64,000 nt of DNA from Hysterium pulicare CBS 123377 (taxonomy: Eukaryota; Ascomycota; Dothideomycetes; Hysteriales; Hysteriaceae). The translations under genes and the position numbers were made by a program. The notes below the pieces were generated by a model, which saw nothing but the letters and a program-made list of their open reading frames with translations, made no database searches and was not told the origin of the DNA. Positions 1-10,774 of the stretch are shown piece after piece; the stretch's first letter is position 1, and each line of letters begins with the position of its first letter. Where the stretch lies: positions 122,516 to 186,515 of the forward strand of contig AJFK01000095.1 of assembly GCA_000467715.1 (NCBI GenBank), read 5' to 3'.

Positions 1-496
1 CTCGGCAATCCCACCTTCACCGATTTGCCCCGCACGTTCCCCACTTGACCCTGTGTCTCCATCATGCTGTAACCCCCACGCATTTATGTTGCATCTAGAA
101 TGCCCGCTGGCTTCAAATCTAAGGTACAGTCCGTCGTTGCTATTCCAGATTAGACTTACCTTCGGCGGAGTCGGCCTCCTCAAGAATCTGTGCTGCAGAA
201 AACGCTGATTTGCAGCTTTGCATCGCAATTCACAATGTCCAGCAGGGCCCGTCGCTCTCGCGCGTTCACAGAAAACGAAAACCCAGAAAGTCCGAAATCT
301 TCGAGCTAATAAGAAGACTACGAAACGAGGCGCCTGTCAGAAAACCACAACCAGGGGAACCATGCCTAGAACAGCAACGACGCCAGCAGTACTTCGTGGA
401 GTTGCAGTGGGAGCGGACATCGAGAGCATAATCATCTCGCTAAAATCTTCTCTACGGCTTTGCGAAATGAAATCCCCACGATGGAGAACACACGCA
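1..496. other. Window edge, no supported gene
   Basis: Several short overlapping frames exist, including an ATG at 236 followed by an Arg/Ser-rich start and an ATG at 101 followed by a possible GT donor at 125. None can be joined into a protein I recognise. It may hold one end of a gene cut by the window or the 3' flank of the hydrolase that follows. Confidence 0.3.
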
Positions 497-1300
497 CTAC
501 GCTGCTTCCACTTTCTGCAACCACCTTATCATCATCTCATTGAACTCCTCACTCTTTAGCTGATGAAACCAATGCCCATATCCCTCCCGAACATCAACCA
601 CATCCAGCTCTCCGAGTCCTAACTCCCTCTCTTTAGCCGCCAACTTCTCATCCGCATATATCACAAATCTCGGACACTTCCTCCCCTTCAAATAAGTCTT
701 CGCAACATACTCCCTCCCGGGGCTCCCATCCGCATATATCCCGGCCAAACTTTCCTTAATCACATACCCAGGGGTGCCTAGAATCCTCCTCTCGTACCAA
801 CTCTGCATCCATTCCGGCGTCTGCGGTCCCACGATGTTCTTCAAGGCCCCTTGCCACGCAACCTCCTCCCAGTTCTGCACAGTGCTGAACATGCCTTGTG
901 CCGTTTCGGCAAGTTCGTCAGAACTCCATTGGGGGAGGGGATCGACCAGAACGAGCCCTTTTACTACATCGGGGTGTTCGACGGCGAGAATGGAGGAGAT
1001 GATGGTGCCCATGGAGTGACCGCATACTATGACATCTTTTTGGATATCGAGATGTGTTAGCAGAGCCAGGGCATCGTCGGCATGAGTTGATAAGGTGTAA
1101 GAGCCTTGCGGAGCGGTTGAGCGACCATGGCCGCGAAGATCGAGGGCAATGACGCGGTGGGTTTTAGAGAGAATCGGGAGTTGCCAATTCCAGTCGTGCG
1201 AGTCGCAGGTCCAGCCGTGAATCAGCAGCACTGGGGGTGCTGTCTTAGGACCGGACACGGTGTAGAAGAATTTGCAATCGTTGTGGGCGAAGAAAGGCAT
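497..1300 (-). CDS. Alpha/beta hydrolase
   Basis: An intronless protein of 267 aa with the alpha/beta-hydrolase fold. The oxyanion-hole HGW lies near residues 29-31, the nucleophile elbow GHSMG puts the catalytic Ser at about 96, and a C-terminal GHW gives the likely catalytic His at about 243. The acid is probably an Asp of the DLRGHG or VDPLP strands. The ATG at 1300 is chosen because the longer open frame begins only with a TTG. There is no signal peptide, so it is probably cytosolic. The family covers esterases, haloperoxidase-like enzymes and lactonases; the substrate cannot be read from sequence. Confidence 0.85.
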   Translation of the reverse strand: MPFFAHNDCKFFYTVSGPKTAPPVLLIHGWTCDSHDWNWQLPILSKTHRVIALDLRGHGRSTAPQGSYTLSTHADDALALLTHLDIQKDVIVCGHSMGTIISSILAVEHPDVVKGLVLVDPLPQWSSDELAETAQGMFSTVQNWEEVAWQGALKNIVGPQTPEWMQSWYERRILGTPGYVIKESLAGIYADGSPGREYVAKTYLKGRKCPRFVIYADEKLAAKERELGLGELDVVDVREGYGHWFHQLKSEEFNEMMIRWLQKVEAA

Positions 1301-2133
1301 TTTGGCAAACGTTGGGTGAGGTTGAAACAATACTCAGAGGGGAAATGATTGGAGTGGAGTGAGGAAAGAAGAGATGAAGCGATGGACAATTTGAACAGGC
1401 CGTCGTCCAAGGAGCCTTTCCATTTTAGTGGTTCTACAAGGACACATATACTTCGGCTGACGCACGCCGTACCTCTGTTTACATCCGAATTTGTTCCATC
1501 CATCGTGATGATACTCAAGCTGACCTATCAGCGCTCATGCGAACTTGACTCAAATGTCAGCGTTCATTGCGCACGGATAGTGGCTGAGGCATATAAGATG
1601 GTGGTATTCTCGAATCTGAATGTGTCAGCATGTCTAAGGGCCAGGGGTATTCTGTACTAACCTTGGAGGTGCTGAGTCTAACCAAAAACGGGATATTCGA
1701 TCTTGGAACAGACCTTACGGGTGGTTGTAAGATTAGAAGCGCGCCTTGAGGCTTTCGTGAACTCGCCTACAAACTGTAAACTACCATTTGGGGGATTCTT
1801 GCCGACCGGCTCTCGAGTGTCAGAGTTGAAAATGAGGAAGGGCTTGAATTAGTAAGCGAAATGACGTATATGAGATATGATAAGAGAGTTGACTGGGCCA
1901 TCACCGCGCCCTTGGTGTACAGTCCTGCATCTGTATCGTCATTTTGATGTATTTCTCTCTTCAGGTGAGAAGATGTTCGGGATTATATAGCGAGGCGAGT
2001 CAATAGGTAACGACCTTCTACATACCTATTCATCTGAGTATTCCCTTTTGTCGTCATAACCCGCTTCATTGATATACCTCTTTCTCAAAGCAGTGCTTGC
2101 CAAAACCGAGCAACAAGGTTTCGAACTACCAAG
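1301..2133. other. Intergenic, divergent promoter region
   Basis: This is the space between two divergently transcribed hydrolases. The open frames here (for example 1349-1660) have no recognisable product and look random. I see no repeat or RNA gene. Confidence 0.5.
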
Positions 2134-3324
2134 ATGCCACCACTCTCTTTTCAAATCTCCATCCCGCAAGCCAAAATTGACGACATACAAAGCTGCGTCA
2201 AGAATTTCCCATGGCGTGCTGTAACCACATTCAACAATGGATGGCAATATGGCCCACCCCCAGAGTATATGAATTCCCTCTGCGAGTACTGGACCATAGA
2301 GTATGATTGGCGGGCACGAGAAAAGCTCATGAATTCTCTACCGCACTACAAGGCCAAAATAGATGGTCTGGCCATCCACTTCATACACGAGATCGGCTCT
2401 GGATCGAATCCGTGGCCATTACTCTTTCTACATGGATGGCCATATTCATTCCATAGCTTCTCACATATAGTGGAGAAATTGGCGTATCCAGAACGGTTTG
2501 TAGGGAGGGCTGAAGATAGGTTTACATGTGTGGTGCCGTCCTTACCTGGATATGATTTCTCTGATTTGCCGGAGAAACCGATGGGACCCCATGGTATTTC
2601 GAGACTCATGAACAAACTGATGACCGAGGTGCTCGGATACTCTCAATATATTTCTCATGGCGGAGATTGGGGATCGTATATAACGGAATGGTTAGCATTT
2701 GATCATCCGCAGAATTGCATCGGTATTCATATCAACATGCTCGAGATACGGCATCATGGCTCGCCTCCCAGATTTGGCCAGTCCCTACCTGATGCTTCAG
2801 AGGCAGACAAGAAATTTGTGGAAAAAGAGAAGAGTATTTGGGGCAATGAAGGCGCGTATGCGTCTCTCCATGGCACGAAGCCTCTTAAACTTGCCTACGC
2901 GATGATGGATAGTCCGGTTGGGATCGCAGCTTGGATACTCGAGGCTTTCTATGCTTGGTCTGATACCTCCGGCTTGCGGAATTTTGAAGACGTTTACAAT
3001 AAAGATGACTTGCTGGATAATATCATGCTTTACATCGTCACCGACGCTTTTAATACAGCAACCTGGATTTATGTTGGTGGCTTTGAGGAGAATGAATGGA
3101 GGCTTCCCGAAGGCAAGAAGATCGAAGCTCCAACTGCCGTACTAGCTCTTCCTGATCCAGTACTCCCCATGGCGCCACGAGCGGTTGCTGAAAGGAGCCA
3201 TAGGATTGTGAGATGGACTGTAGGGAAGGAGGGAGGGCATTTCCCATTTTATGAAGTGGGGGATCAGTTGGTACAGGAGCTAGTAGGGTTTGGAAAGCAA
3301 GTCAGAGAGGAGAGAGGGGAGTGA
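2134..3324 (+). CDS. Epoxide hydrolase (EHN family)
   Basis: A single-exon protein of 396 aa, the normal length for microsomal-type epoxide hydrolases. The N-terminal EHN domain (about 5-110, starting FQISIPQAKIDDI) wraps the alpha/beta-hydrolase core. The oxyanion motif HGWP is at 100-103, the nucleophile motif GGDWG places Asp at 178, and GGHFPFYE near 367 gives the catalytic His at 369. It should hydrolyse epoxides to diols in detoxification or secondary metabolism. No signal peptide is seen. A broken gene from the other epoxide-hydrolase branch lies at 56.9-58.0 kb. Confidence 0.9.
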   Translation: MPPLSFQISIPQAKIDDIQSCVKNFPWRAVTTFNNGWQYGPPPEYMNSLCEYWTIEYDWRAREKLMNSLPHYKAKIDGLAIHFIHEIGSGSNPWPLLFLHGWPYSFHSFSHIVEKLAYPERFVGRAEDRFTCVVPSLPGYDFSDLPEKPMGPHGISRLMNKLMTEVLGYSQYISHGGDWGSYITEWLAFDHPQNCIGIHINMLEIRHHGSPPRFGQSLPDASEADKKFVEKEKSIWGNEGAYASLHGTKPLKLAYAMMDSPVGIAAWILEAFYAWSDTSGLRNFEDVYNKDDLLDNIMLYIVTDAFNTATWIYVGGFEENEWRLPEGKKIEAPTAVLALPDPVLPMAPRAVAERSHRIVRWTVGKEGGHFPFYEVGDQLVQELVGFGKQVREERGE

Positions 3325-4269
3325 GACGTGAGACGTGAGAACCATCCTCCTCATTGATCAAATGCGATCCTAGGTGTAACCGGATATTGACGGAAGAAAG
3401 CGGACGTGGATGAATTTTCAAATAGGAAAAGATTTGATGACGAATTTGAAATAACAACTAATTTCTGACTCATAATTATGCCTATCGCCGAGCACCGGAG
3501 AGATTGATGTGATGGTGTTCATATGTCTCGTCGTTGGAAGTACCTACCTAGGTATGCGGAGTTGGGAAGCACGTGAATAGATAGATAATCTCTGCATCTT
3601 CCTTTGGGGTAAAAGCTGAAGGGTTCAGTCTGCGATTGAATAGAATTAAGGTGTCCGTATTGGCACGGTCCGTTGCGATATCTACTTCATGTTGAAAGCT
3701 CAAACGTTGGTCCGAATTGGGAATGAAGCTTTATTCTATCTTGCGTAGCTCGGATAGAAGGTAAGGTTAAGCTATGCCTCGGGATAGTTCGGAATCTTGA
3801 TGCGGCGACGTACCCGGCGTGTTCTTATCAGCATGTGCAATTGCTGCATGAAGAAACCCCAGTAGCGAGCCCACTGCAGAGATATTATTGTCCCCCTTGG
3901 TGTCGCAGCATATTTTGCGGCGGCCTCTTGTTGTGACGCCGGGTTTGGACAGCTGATCGGGAGCATTTCCCCACACCTTGGCCATCTTCACAAGCCGAAG
4001 CGGGCCATAGCTCCATCATCCCCTCTGCCCGAGGTGCACTCCACGAGGTGAAGCCCTGGTTTTACGCCATCATCCATTCATCGTCCGATGATCTAGCCCG
4101 CTGTCTTTACCTTCTTTGTTGATCCTCGGCTCCGGCAACATGATGGGTGACGTCTACTTAAATAATTATTCCCCCTTCCTCTTATCCCCACTCCTGGCCC
4201 TTCTATCAACCTCATTCCATCCGACCTAATACCGACAAGTACCCCTAAAATATTACAGCAAATATTACA
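3325..4269. other. Intergenic, malate synthase promoter
   Basis: The stretch holds the 3' end of the epoxide hydrolase and the upstream region of malate synthase. A small repeat of GAGACGT occurs at about 3321-3338. Pyrimidine-rich DNA at about 4168-4240 precedes the malate synthase ATG, as is common at fungal transcription starts. Antisense frames at 3767-3991 are not convincing as genes. Confidence 0.45.
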
Positions 4270-6120
4270 ATGGCTGCCAATCCAAACGATATCCTCAAGG
4301 ACGTAAACGTCTTGGGTTCATTGAACGATCAGACCCGCAAGATCCTCAGCAAAGATGCAGCTGTTTTCCTCGCTCTCCTCCACCGTACCTTCAACAACAC
4401 CCGCAAAGCTCTCCTTCAGAGGCGAGTGGTCAGACAAGCCGAGCTCGACAAGGGTCACCTCCCCGATTTCCTCCCCGAAACAAGACACATTCGAGAAAAC
4501 GATGCATGGAAGGGCGCTCCGCCAGCACCAGGCTTGGTCGACAGGCGGGTGGAGATCACGGGCCCAACAGATAGGAAGATGGTCGTCAATGCATTGAACT
4601 CAGATGTGTGGACATACATGGCAGATTTTGAAGGTAGGATTCACCTCCTGTATTGAGGCATCTTCAGCTGGAGCCATACTGACTCAATGCCTATAGATTC
4701 GAGCGCACCAACATGGGACAATATGATCAACGGCCAATTAAACCTCTACGATGCCATCCGCAAGCAGGTAGACTTCAAGCAAGGCGAGAAGGAGTACAAG
4801 CTTCGAACAGACCGAACACTACCCACACTCATTGCCAGAGCTCGAGGCTGGCACTTAGACGAAAAGCACTTCACAGTAGACGGAGAACCAATTTCTGGTG
4901 GATTGTTCGACTTCGGTCTCTACTTCTTCAACAATGCCCATGAACTTGTCAAGAGGGGAACTGGTCCCTACTTCTACCTGCCCAAGATGGAGTCACACCT
5001 TGAGGCTCGCTTGTGGAACGATGTATTCAACGTGGCTCAAGATTACATTGGAATGCCGCGAGGAACGATTCGAGGCACTGTCCTGATTGAGACCATAATG
5101 GCAGCTTTCGAAATGGACGAGGTAGGTTCGATAAGTAGCCCTCCTGTGGTACAGTCTAACCTTTGGATAGATCATCTATGAGCTCCGCGACCATAGTGCT
5201 GGACTCAACTGCGGTCGTTGGGATTACATCTTCAGTACTATCAAACGATTCCGTCAAAACCCCAACTTCGTGCTTCCGGACCGTTCTGACGTAACCATGA
5301 CCGTCCCTTTCATGGATGCCTATGTCAAGCTCCTCATAAAGACCTGCCACAAGCGAGGTGTCCATGCGATGGTGAGCATCTACAATTTGAAAGCAGAGTT
5401 CGTTTCTTGTGACTGACGAGTAAAAGGGTGGCATGGCGGCTCAAATCCCCATCAAGAACGACCCCGCGGCTAACGATGCAGCAATGGCAAATGTCCGCGC
5501 TGACAAGCTTCGCGAAGTCCGCGCCGGCCACGATGGCACATGGGTTGCTCATCCTGTGCTCGCTTCGATTGCTTCCGAAATCTTCAACACACACATGCCA
5601 ACGCCTAACCAAATGTTCGTCCGTCGTGAAGATGTTCATATTACTGCGAACGATCTCCTGAACATGAATGTACCAGGCAAGATCACAGAAGCCGGCATCC
5701 GCAAGAATCTCGACATTGGCCTCAGCTATATGGAAGCTTGGGTACGCGGAGTCGGATGTGTGCCTATCAATTACTTGATGGAGGATGCGGCAACGGCGGA
5801 GGTGTCTAGAAGTCAGCTATGGCAATGGTGCAAACACAATGTCGACACCGCCGAGGGCAAGAAGGTGACGAAAGATTACGCTCTGAAACTGCTCCGTGAG
5901 CAAGCACAGAAACTAGGAGAGAAGGCTCCCAAAGGAAATAAGTTTGGTCTGGCAGCGAAGTACTTCGAAAGTCAAGTGACTGGAGAGGATTACGCAGAGT
6001 TCTTGACATCGTGAGTCTGCCCAACTTCAATTCCACCGTCGCCATTACTGACATAACTTTAGATTGCTCTATAACGAAATCACAAATGTGGGTCCCGCAG
6101 CCGGTGCTTCCAAGTTGTAA
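4270..6120 (+). CDS. acuE: Malate synthase, peroxisomal
   Basis: Condenses acetyl-CoA and glyoxylate to malate in the glyoxylate cycle, needed for growth on acetate or fatty acids. The model has five exons: 4270-4633, 4697-5121, 5171-5371, 5427-6010 and 6063-6120 (543 aa, the usual size). All introns are 49-63 bp with GT-AG ends. The first junction restores the family motif DFEDSSAPTW. The signature [17 protein letters not shown] follows the second intron, [10 protein letters not shown] follows the third, and the catalytic-region motif [13 protein letters not shown] is near the C-terminus. The last three residues are SKL, a classical PTS1 peroxisomal signal, created only by splicing the tiny last exon. 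Regulation by carbon source is expected from the family but I did not identify a site. Confidence 0.97.
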
Positions 6121-7112
6121 ATTCTACATGTCTTTCTTTACTTCACCCCACCCAAGTGATCCCCCATAATGACCCCAAAAAGCGTACGGGATGAGATAAC
6201 TGTATTGTAAGCAAAAATATATCGAGAATGTGCTTAAATTTGTATATGGCATAAGCGTTTGAATATGTGATTAGTCAAGATGGGTTCTGACAATTTTCTT
6301 CTACTATCTGCAGGTTCAGTCCGGCGTCGCAGCTTCTAAGCTTTGAGACCTCCTCCCCTCCCTTCCATCGAGAATTATTGCCTGCAATCTCATGACTTTA
6401 CCGAGGTTGGATGAAATATGTGGATGAGATGTGGGATGACGATCATTGTCACATGCGCATCGGAACTGCTGGATCGTGGGGATCAATCAAGGCGTTTGGA
6501 TTGGTTGTTTGCTTTTTATGTATGTGTTCGCTTCCTGAATATAGGTTTCTTCCAATCATCTGAGATATTAACGTCGATTTTTTGGGGTGAGCCCGTAGAT
6601 AGGTATCTTCTCTTGACACGTACTTCTGTTCTGTTACCTCTGCCGTTACCTGACTTGCTCTGATCACAAATCATGTCGATATTCCAGGTCAAGTAACTTT
6701 GCTGGAGTTTTTCATAAGTACCATCTATCTACTCCGTACACTGATCATATTCACTCACAAGGTATACAATTCCTTCGATCCGTTTGCTACGTCCAAGCTC
6801 TAGTCAAGAGAACTTGGTCCTATACCCCTGCATTATTCGGTACCTCTCGTGTGAGTGCAAGCCACTTTCGAGGAGCCGAAAACCACCAGTATTAAGCTCT
6901 TGCCAATCACCGTTAAAGGATTCAGCCTCGCGAGCCGTGCCGCCTCAGGATCAGGGGTGCAACTTTCCGACTTGGTCTTCATAAATTTCCAGCTTCGCAA
7001 TTCCCTCGCTGATAGCTTGTCACTAATGATCTACTCACGATACTCATTTTTCCAATCAAGATGGTTTCAGGTCTCCAAAAATAGCCAATTCTGACCTTTT
7101 TTTTCGGCATAG
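6121..7112. other. Intergenic, no clear gene
   Basis: About 1 kb with no convincing coding frame. The first exon of the downstream CFEM gene should lie in its last few hundred bases, but no ATG followed by a hydrophobic signal peptide could be found. Confidence 0.4.
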
Positions 7113-7961
7113 TTACGAGTCAAAATATCAGTGATCTTCCGACATGCGGGGTGCGTAGCTTTCTTCTGCCTGTCTTGAGTCTGGTTCATCGAACTTTCAC
7201 CAAATCACTTCCCTAAGAACCCCAGCGGCTAGACGTCTGACAGAGAAACAGCAAACATGCTTCAACAACATGATTCACATTGCTCAAACACAATATGGAT
7301 GCGCCGCTGGGGATATCTACTGCTACTGCACAGTAGCAGACTTTGGATATGGGATCAGAGACTGTGCGAACGAAGCATGCAGCTGCGAGGACGCTCTACA
7401 GGTAATTAGTTTTGGTGTAGTATTTTGTGAGAGTAAGTATACCTTTGCCGTTGGAGCAGTCTATTACCTACGTTGGGGGAAATTGCTAAATTTTTCCAAG
7501 AGCCAACTTCCACAGCAGCGGCATCCACTACAGGAGCAGCAAATGCTACATCATCTTCCAACACTCAAATCAGGTCCTCCGCTTCTTTGGTAACATCCGC
7601 AATTGTCTCATCAAACAAACCACCTTCATCTACAGCAGCGACATCGTCCACTTCAGCGTCATCTCAATCCCCACATTCTTCATCGGGCTTGTCAACAGGT
7701 GCAAAGGCAGGTATCGGCGTCGGTGTGCCGATCGGAGTGTTCCTCATCATTGGCGTGACTGTCTTCGCTACAAGGAAGTTTCACGGATACACGGGCCCAA
7801 GAGCTGAACGTCAAGGACGAAGGCATGATATGGAGCAGAGTCAGCATACAACACATTTGGGAGAGATTGATGATGGTGAAGTCCCGGCCCCTCCTTACGA
7901 ATTACCTACAAAGGCAAATGTCGCTGAATTGGAAAGTAAAGAGGCGGGACGGCGGACGTAA
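7113..7961 (+). CDS. CFEM-domain single-pass membrane protein, 5' end unresolved
   Basis: Exons 7113-7150, 7252-7432 and 7501-7961 join in frame. The first splice restores the CFEM start DLPTCGQTCFNNM, followed by the DIYCYC core and DCANEACSCEDA, giving the cysteine spacing of CFEM domains (haem binding or surface sensing in fungi). A Ser/Thr-rich stretch of roughly 70 residues follows, then a TM helix (GIGVGVPIGVFLIIGVTVFA) and an acidic cytoplasmic tail. The second intron is 68 bp with a GTAAGT donor. The signal-peptide exon was not found: an acceptor (GGCATAG) seems to precede 7113, but no fitting first exon is visible upstream. The gene could have a distant first exon or be 5' truncated. 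Confidence 0.7.
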
Positions 7962-8655
7962 TGCGCCAGTTCTCCTCTTCGTTTACGAGCTCTACCGGCG
8001 GATTCAAGACATTCTCTGACACGAATTTGAGTAGGCCATCTACTTAATGAAAGTGGCATCCCATGAAGAGGCCTGGCCAATCTTCAGTGGCGCATGCTAG
8101 TCCTTCCTTCTTAGACACCGAGTCAATATCTTGCGTCCGCGAATTGCTCACAACCCCTTCGCCGGGGTAAACGAAAACCTTATGCGTTCGCTTAGAAATA
8201 TTTTGTTACCGATGTAGCCGCCATGGCCAAAATTAAACCTGTTCGCTCGCAAATCGCAGCATAAAAGCAAGGGAATAACGTCAATAAACGCACCACTTCA
8301 TACATGCTCGAACAGTTGGCTCCCCGGCTAGGGGTCTTGTCATACAACGAGCTTTAAACTCACACCTTGCTCGTCAGAAAAATCATAAATTCAAGGAAGT
8401 GGAGAAGATCGACAACTTCCTGAGAAAGTCATGATGGAGCTCGGAGCTCATTCGCGGGACTCGTTTTTTGAATTTGTCTCCATGGAGATAGTAGCCAGTG
8501 AATTCTTATTTTCCATAACATCATAGTTCCATGGTCCGTTTCATACCAATCCTTAACACCGTTCGTGGCCTCCGTGACTGTAGTTCAACAACACACTCCC
8601 GGATATCTGTCACTAGCTAAGTCCTGATCTCAATTTTATGGTGTCGACAGCTCAA
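7962..8655. other. Intergenic, nothing recognised
   Basis: This lies between the CFEM gene and a convergent small secreted protein gene. No coding, RNA or repeat signal was seen. Confidence 0.45.
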
Positions 8656-9078
8656 TCATCTGCCCCCCCAATCTTCCAGATCTTTTGGGCCGCATACATC
8701 CGTCAAAGTCTGGTTCAACGCTGTTAGTAAACATTTTAGAGTATGTACTCCGGCTTTTGATTTCCAATGGCGAAAAGAACTTACCTTGGCCGCATTCATG
8801 CAGAAGTCGTTGCATATCGGATGATCACCAAAGGCGCAGGCGAATTTACATTGTTCGCAGTTCGGACGACCGTTTCCGTGTTCGTTTATCTCATAGCCCG
8901 AGGACTCGTAGTTGTGCTTCGACGTAACCTTTCCTGTGTTGACATTGAAGGGTAGCGCTGTTGAATGACATTGCTCGCAGGTGTTATCGGTGAGGCTACT
9001 GAAGGGAGGGATGTAAAGGGGAAGACTGTTAACCCCTGCTGCTGAGATAAGAAGGTATGCGAGATTGGATAGCTTCAT
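8656..9078 (-). CDS. Small secreted cysteine-rich protein (effector-like)
   Basis: Two exons (9078-8785 and 8709-8656) give a 115-aa protein. Residues 1-18 (MKLSNLAYLLISAAGVNS) form a signal peptide. The mature part has two CEQC motifs, the second followed by KFAC, then two more Cys and one Cys in the last exon (TDVCGPKDLEDWG). The donor is GTAAGT, and TTTACTAAC is a near-perfect branch site. Using the CAG 13 nt past it (75-bp intron) keeps the frame; the nearer TAACAG would give an immediate stop. I know no family for it. Size, secretion and paired cysteines fit an apoplastic effector-like or surface protein, which is inference only. Confidence 0.7.
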   Translation of the reverse strand: MKLSNLAYLLISAAGVNSLPLYIPPFSSLTDNTCEQCHSTALPFNVNTGKVTSKHNYESSGYEINEHGNGRPNCEQCKFACAFGDHPICNDFCMNAAKVSSFRHWKSKAGVHTLKCLLTALNQTLTDVCGPKDLEDWGGR

Positions 9079-10345
9079 CTTGAGAGAAGTTGAAAGTAGG
9101 ATGTGATGTGTAAGGCTTGGGGACTTGGGGGGTTTCAATATAGTATGGAGTTGTTTGGAGAGAATTGAAAGAGAAGACGAACCGAGCGTGCGCGTTGAGT
9201 CAACGAAGTGTCTCAGAGAGGAAATCGTCGACTCATATTGACTTTTGTCGTCGTCAACAGTGACGATAGCGTACCGAGAACCAAAGTATCGAAACGAAGA
9301 AGAACCGAACGAGTAATCAAAGGAACCCCGTTTCATCATACGACGAAATCAATCATAAGATTCAAATATAATTACCCCATACGCGTGGTTGAGCTTTTAC
9401 CAAACTTTTTTAAGTTGTGGGGTGCCATGAGTCTGGTGGATTATAATTCGGGACGGCAAAACTCGGAATTCGATAATCTACACAAATTGAGGAGAGATAA
9501 TGACCCAGAACATGCTTTGGAGTTCGAATGCAAGCTCAAATCATGGAATCTACAAACGAACGCGGGCGTGTCGATTTGTCGTCGTTATTTGTGGGGAAAT
9601 ACTCCAAAAGGGGTGAGCTTCAGAATCTTGCCGAGCTCGATGTTTCGGAACGTAACACAGCAGCTGCACGGAAATTTGTAACGAGGAGCTTGAAGTCCGA
9701 ACCAGTATCATCCGGAAACAAATAATCTGACTTCTTTGAACCATCGAGTATCATCAAAACGGACCAGACATCTACCCTACTTTCTTCGTCAACGTCCGCT
9801 CCGCCATGATGCTCGAGGGCTACTCGATAATCTCGAACCGAGTTCTTTGTAGCCCATGTTAGGACAAACAGAATGTCTGCAAGTTGACCGAAATAACAGC
9901 GCCCCGTGGTTTCACGAGCCATGTTTGTCGGGTCGATGGCACCGCATATACGAAATTGCGATACTCCGCAAAGAACATGATAGCTCAGATATCGCTCTGT
10001 TTTCGTAAACACCAACCTGTTTTGCTGCCCTTTAGCTCATTCATGAGAACTTTCGTTGTATGGAAGTGCGTTAAGAGAAATATTCTAAAGCGATACTAGA
10101 GGAATCTTCTATCCTTCATGTTATCTGGATTCTCGTGGTATGCTCCCTCTCGGAATCCTCCTTCTACGTTCTCCAAGCCTAAATCTGAGGAGTCTAAACT
10201 CTCTTCTTCTGATACCAATTCTAGGCCTATACCTTGACCTGCTATCCACTACAGTTCCGCCTAAACTCTAAACCATTGCCGTACGCGACCTTCTTGAAGG
10301 TAACTTCGGGCTCAATCTTTCACCTATCTCCCACCAAACTCACCC
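9079..10345. other. Intergenic with an uncertain minus-strand ORF
   Basis: A minus-strand frame at 9620-10015 (up to 131 codons) encodes an ordinary-looking, non-repetitive sequence including DILFVLTWATKNSV, but has no recognisable domain and no clear splice partners. It could be an exon of an unknown gene or chance. The rest shows nothing. Confidence 0.3.
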
Positions 10346-10774
10346 ATGGCCTCCTCAACTATCCATCACTTGAACGCCACAACAACATTCCCCGCTGCAA
10401 CAGCATCAACAACTTCCTTCCACTCCCCCAACAACCAACCCCGGAAACCCCTCTCCCACTCCGCAAAAGTTGGCATCGGAGTCTCGCTTGCGGTGCTCGT
10501 GTCTATTGGCATTGCACTAGCGCTTTTGGATGCGCTCTGGTTGAGGAAGAGGAAGAGGGGGACATGGTTGGAGACACAGCATGGCGAGGTGGACAGGGAT
10601 GACGGGGATGTGAGTGGAGGGGTACAGGATTTAGGGAAAGATGATGAGAGAAATGGAATGAGTTTGACGAAGAGGGGGGAGGAGGTTAGGCGGGAGGTTA
10701 GTATTGGTGTCAGTGGTGGGGGAATGAGAGGGGAAAAGGCGAGGGAGTTGAGGGGTGGAGCAGGTTCGGTATGA
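10346..10774 (+). CDS. Hypothetical single-pass membrane protein, possibly an exon
   Basis: A 142-aa frame has a Thr/Ser/Asn-rich start, one TM helix (AKVGIGVSLAVLVSIGIALALL, about 45-66), a basic stop-transfer (LRKRKRG) and an acidic then Arg/Gly-rich tail. The layout and the GIGV start of the helix resemble the C-terminal half of the CFEM gene at 7.1-8.0 kb. That is typical of fungal surface sensors that lack most of their ectodomain here. No upstream extracellular domain was found, so this may be the last exon of a larger or truncated gene. Confidence 0.4.
   Translation: MASSTIHHLNATTTFPAATASTTSFHSPNNQPRKPLSHSAKVGIGVSLAVLVSIGIALALLDALWLRKRKRGTWLETQHGEVDRDDGDVSGGVQDLGKDDERNGMSLTKRGEEVRREVSIGVSGGGMRGEKARELRGGAGSV

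Noticed and set aside
8721-8784. Intron ending at the near AG (TAACAG) of the small secreted protein
   Set aside because: It would add one residue and then a stop. The next CAG keeps the frame and a conserved-looking Cys-containing tail.
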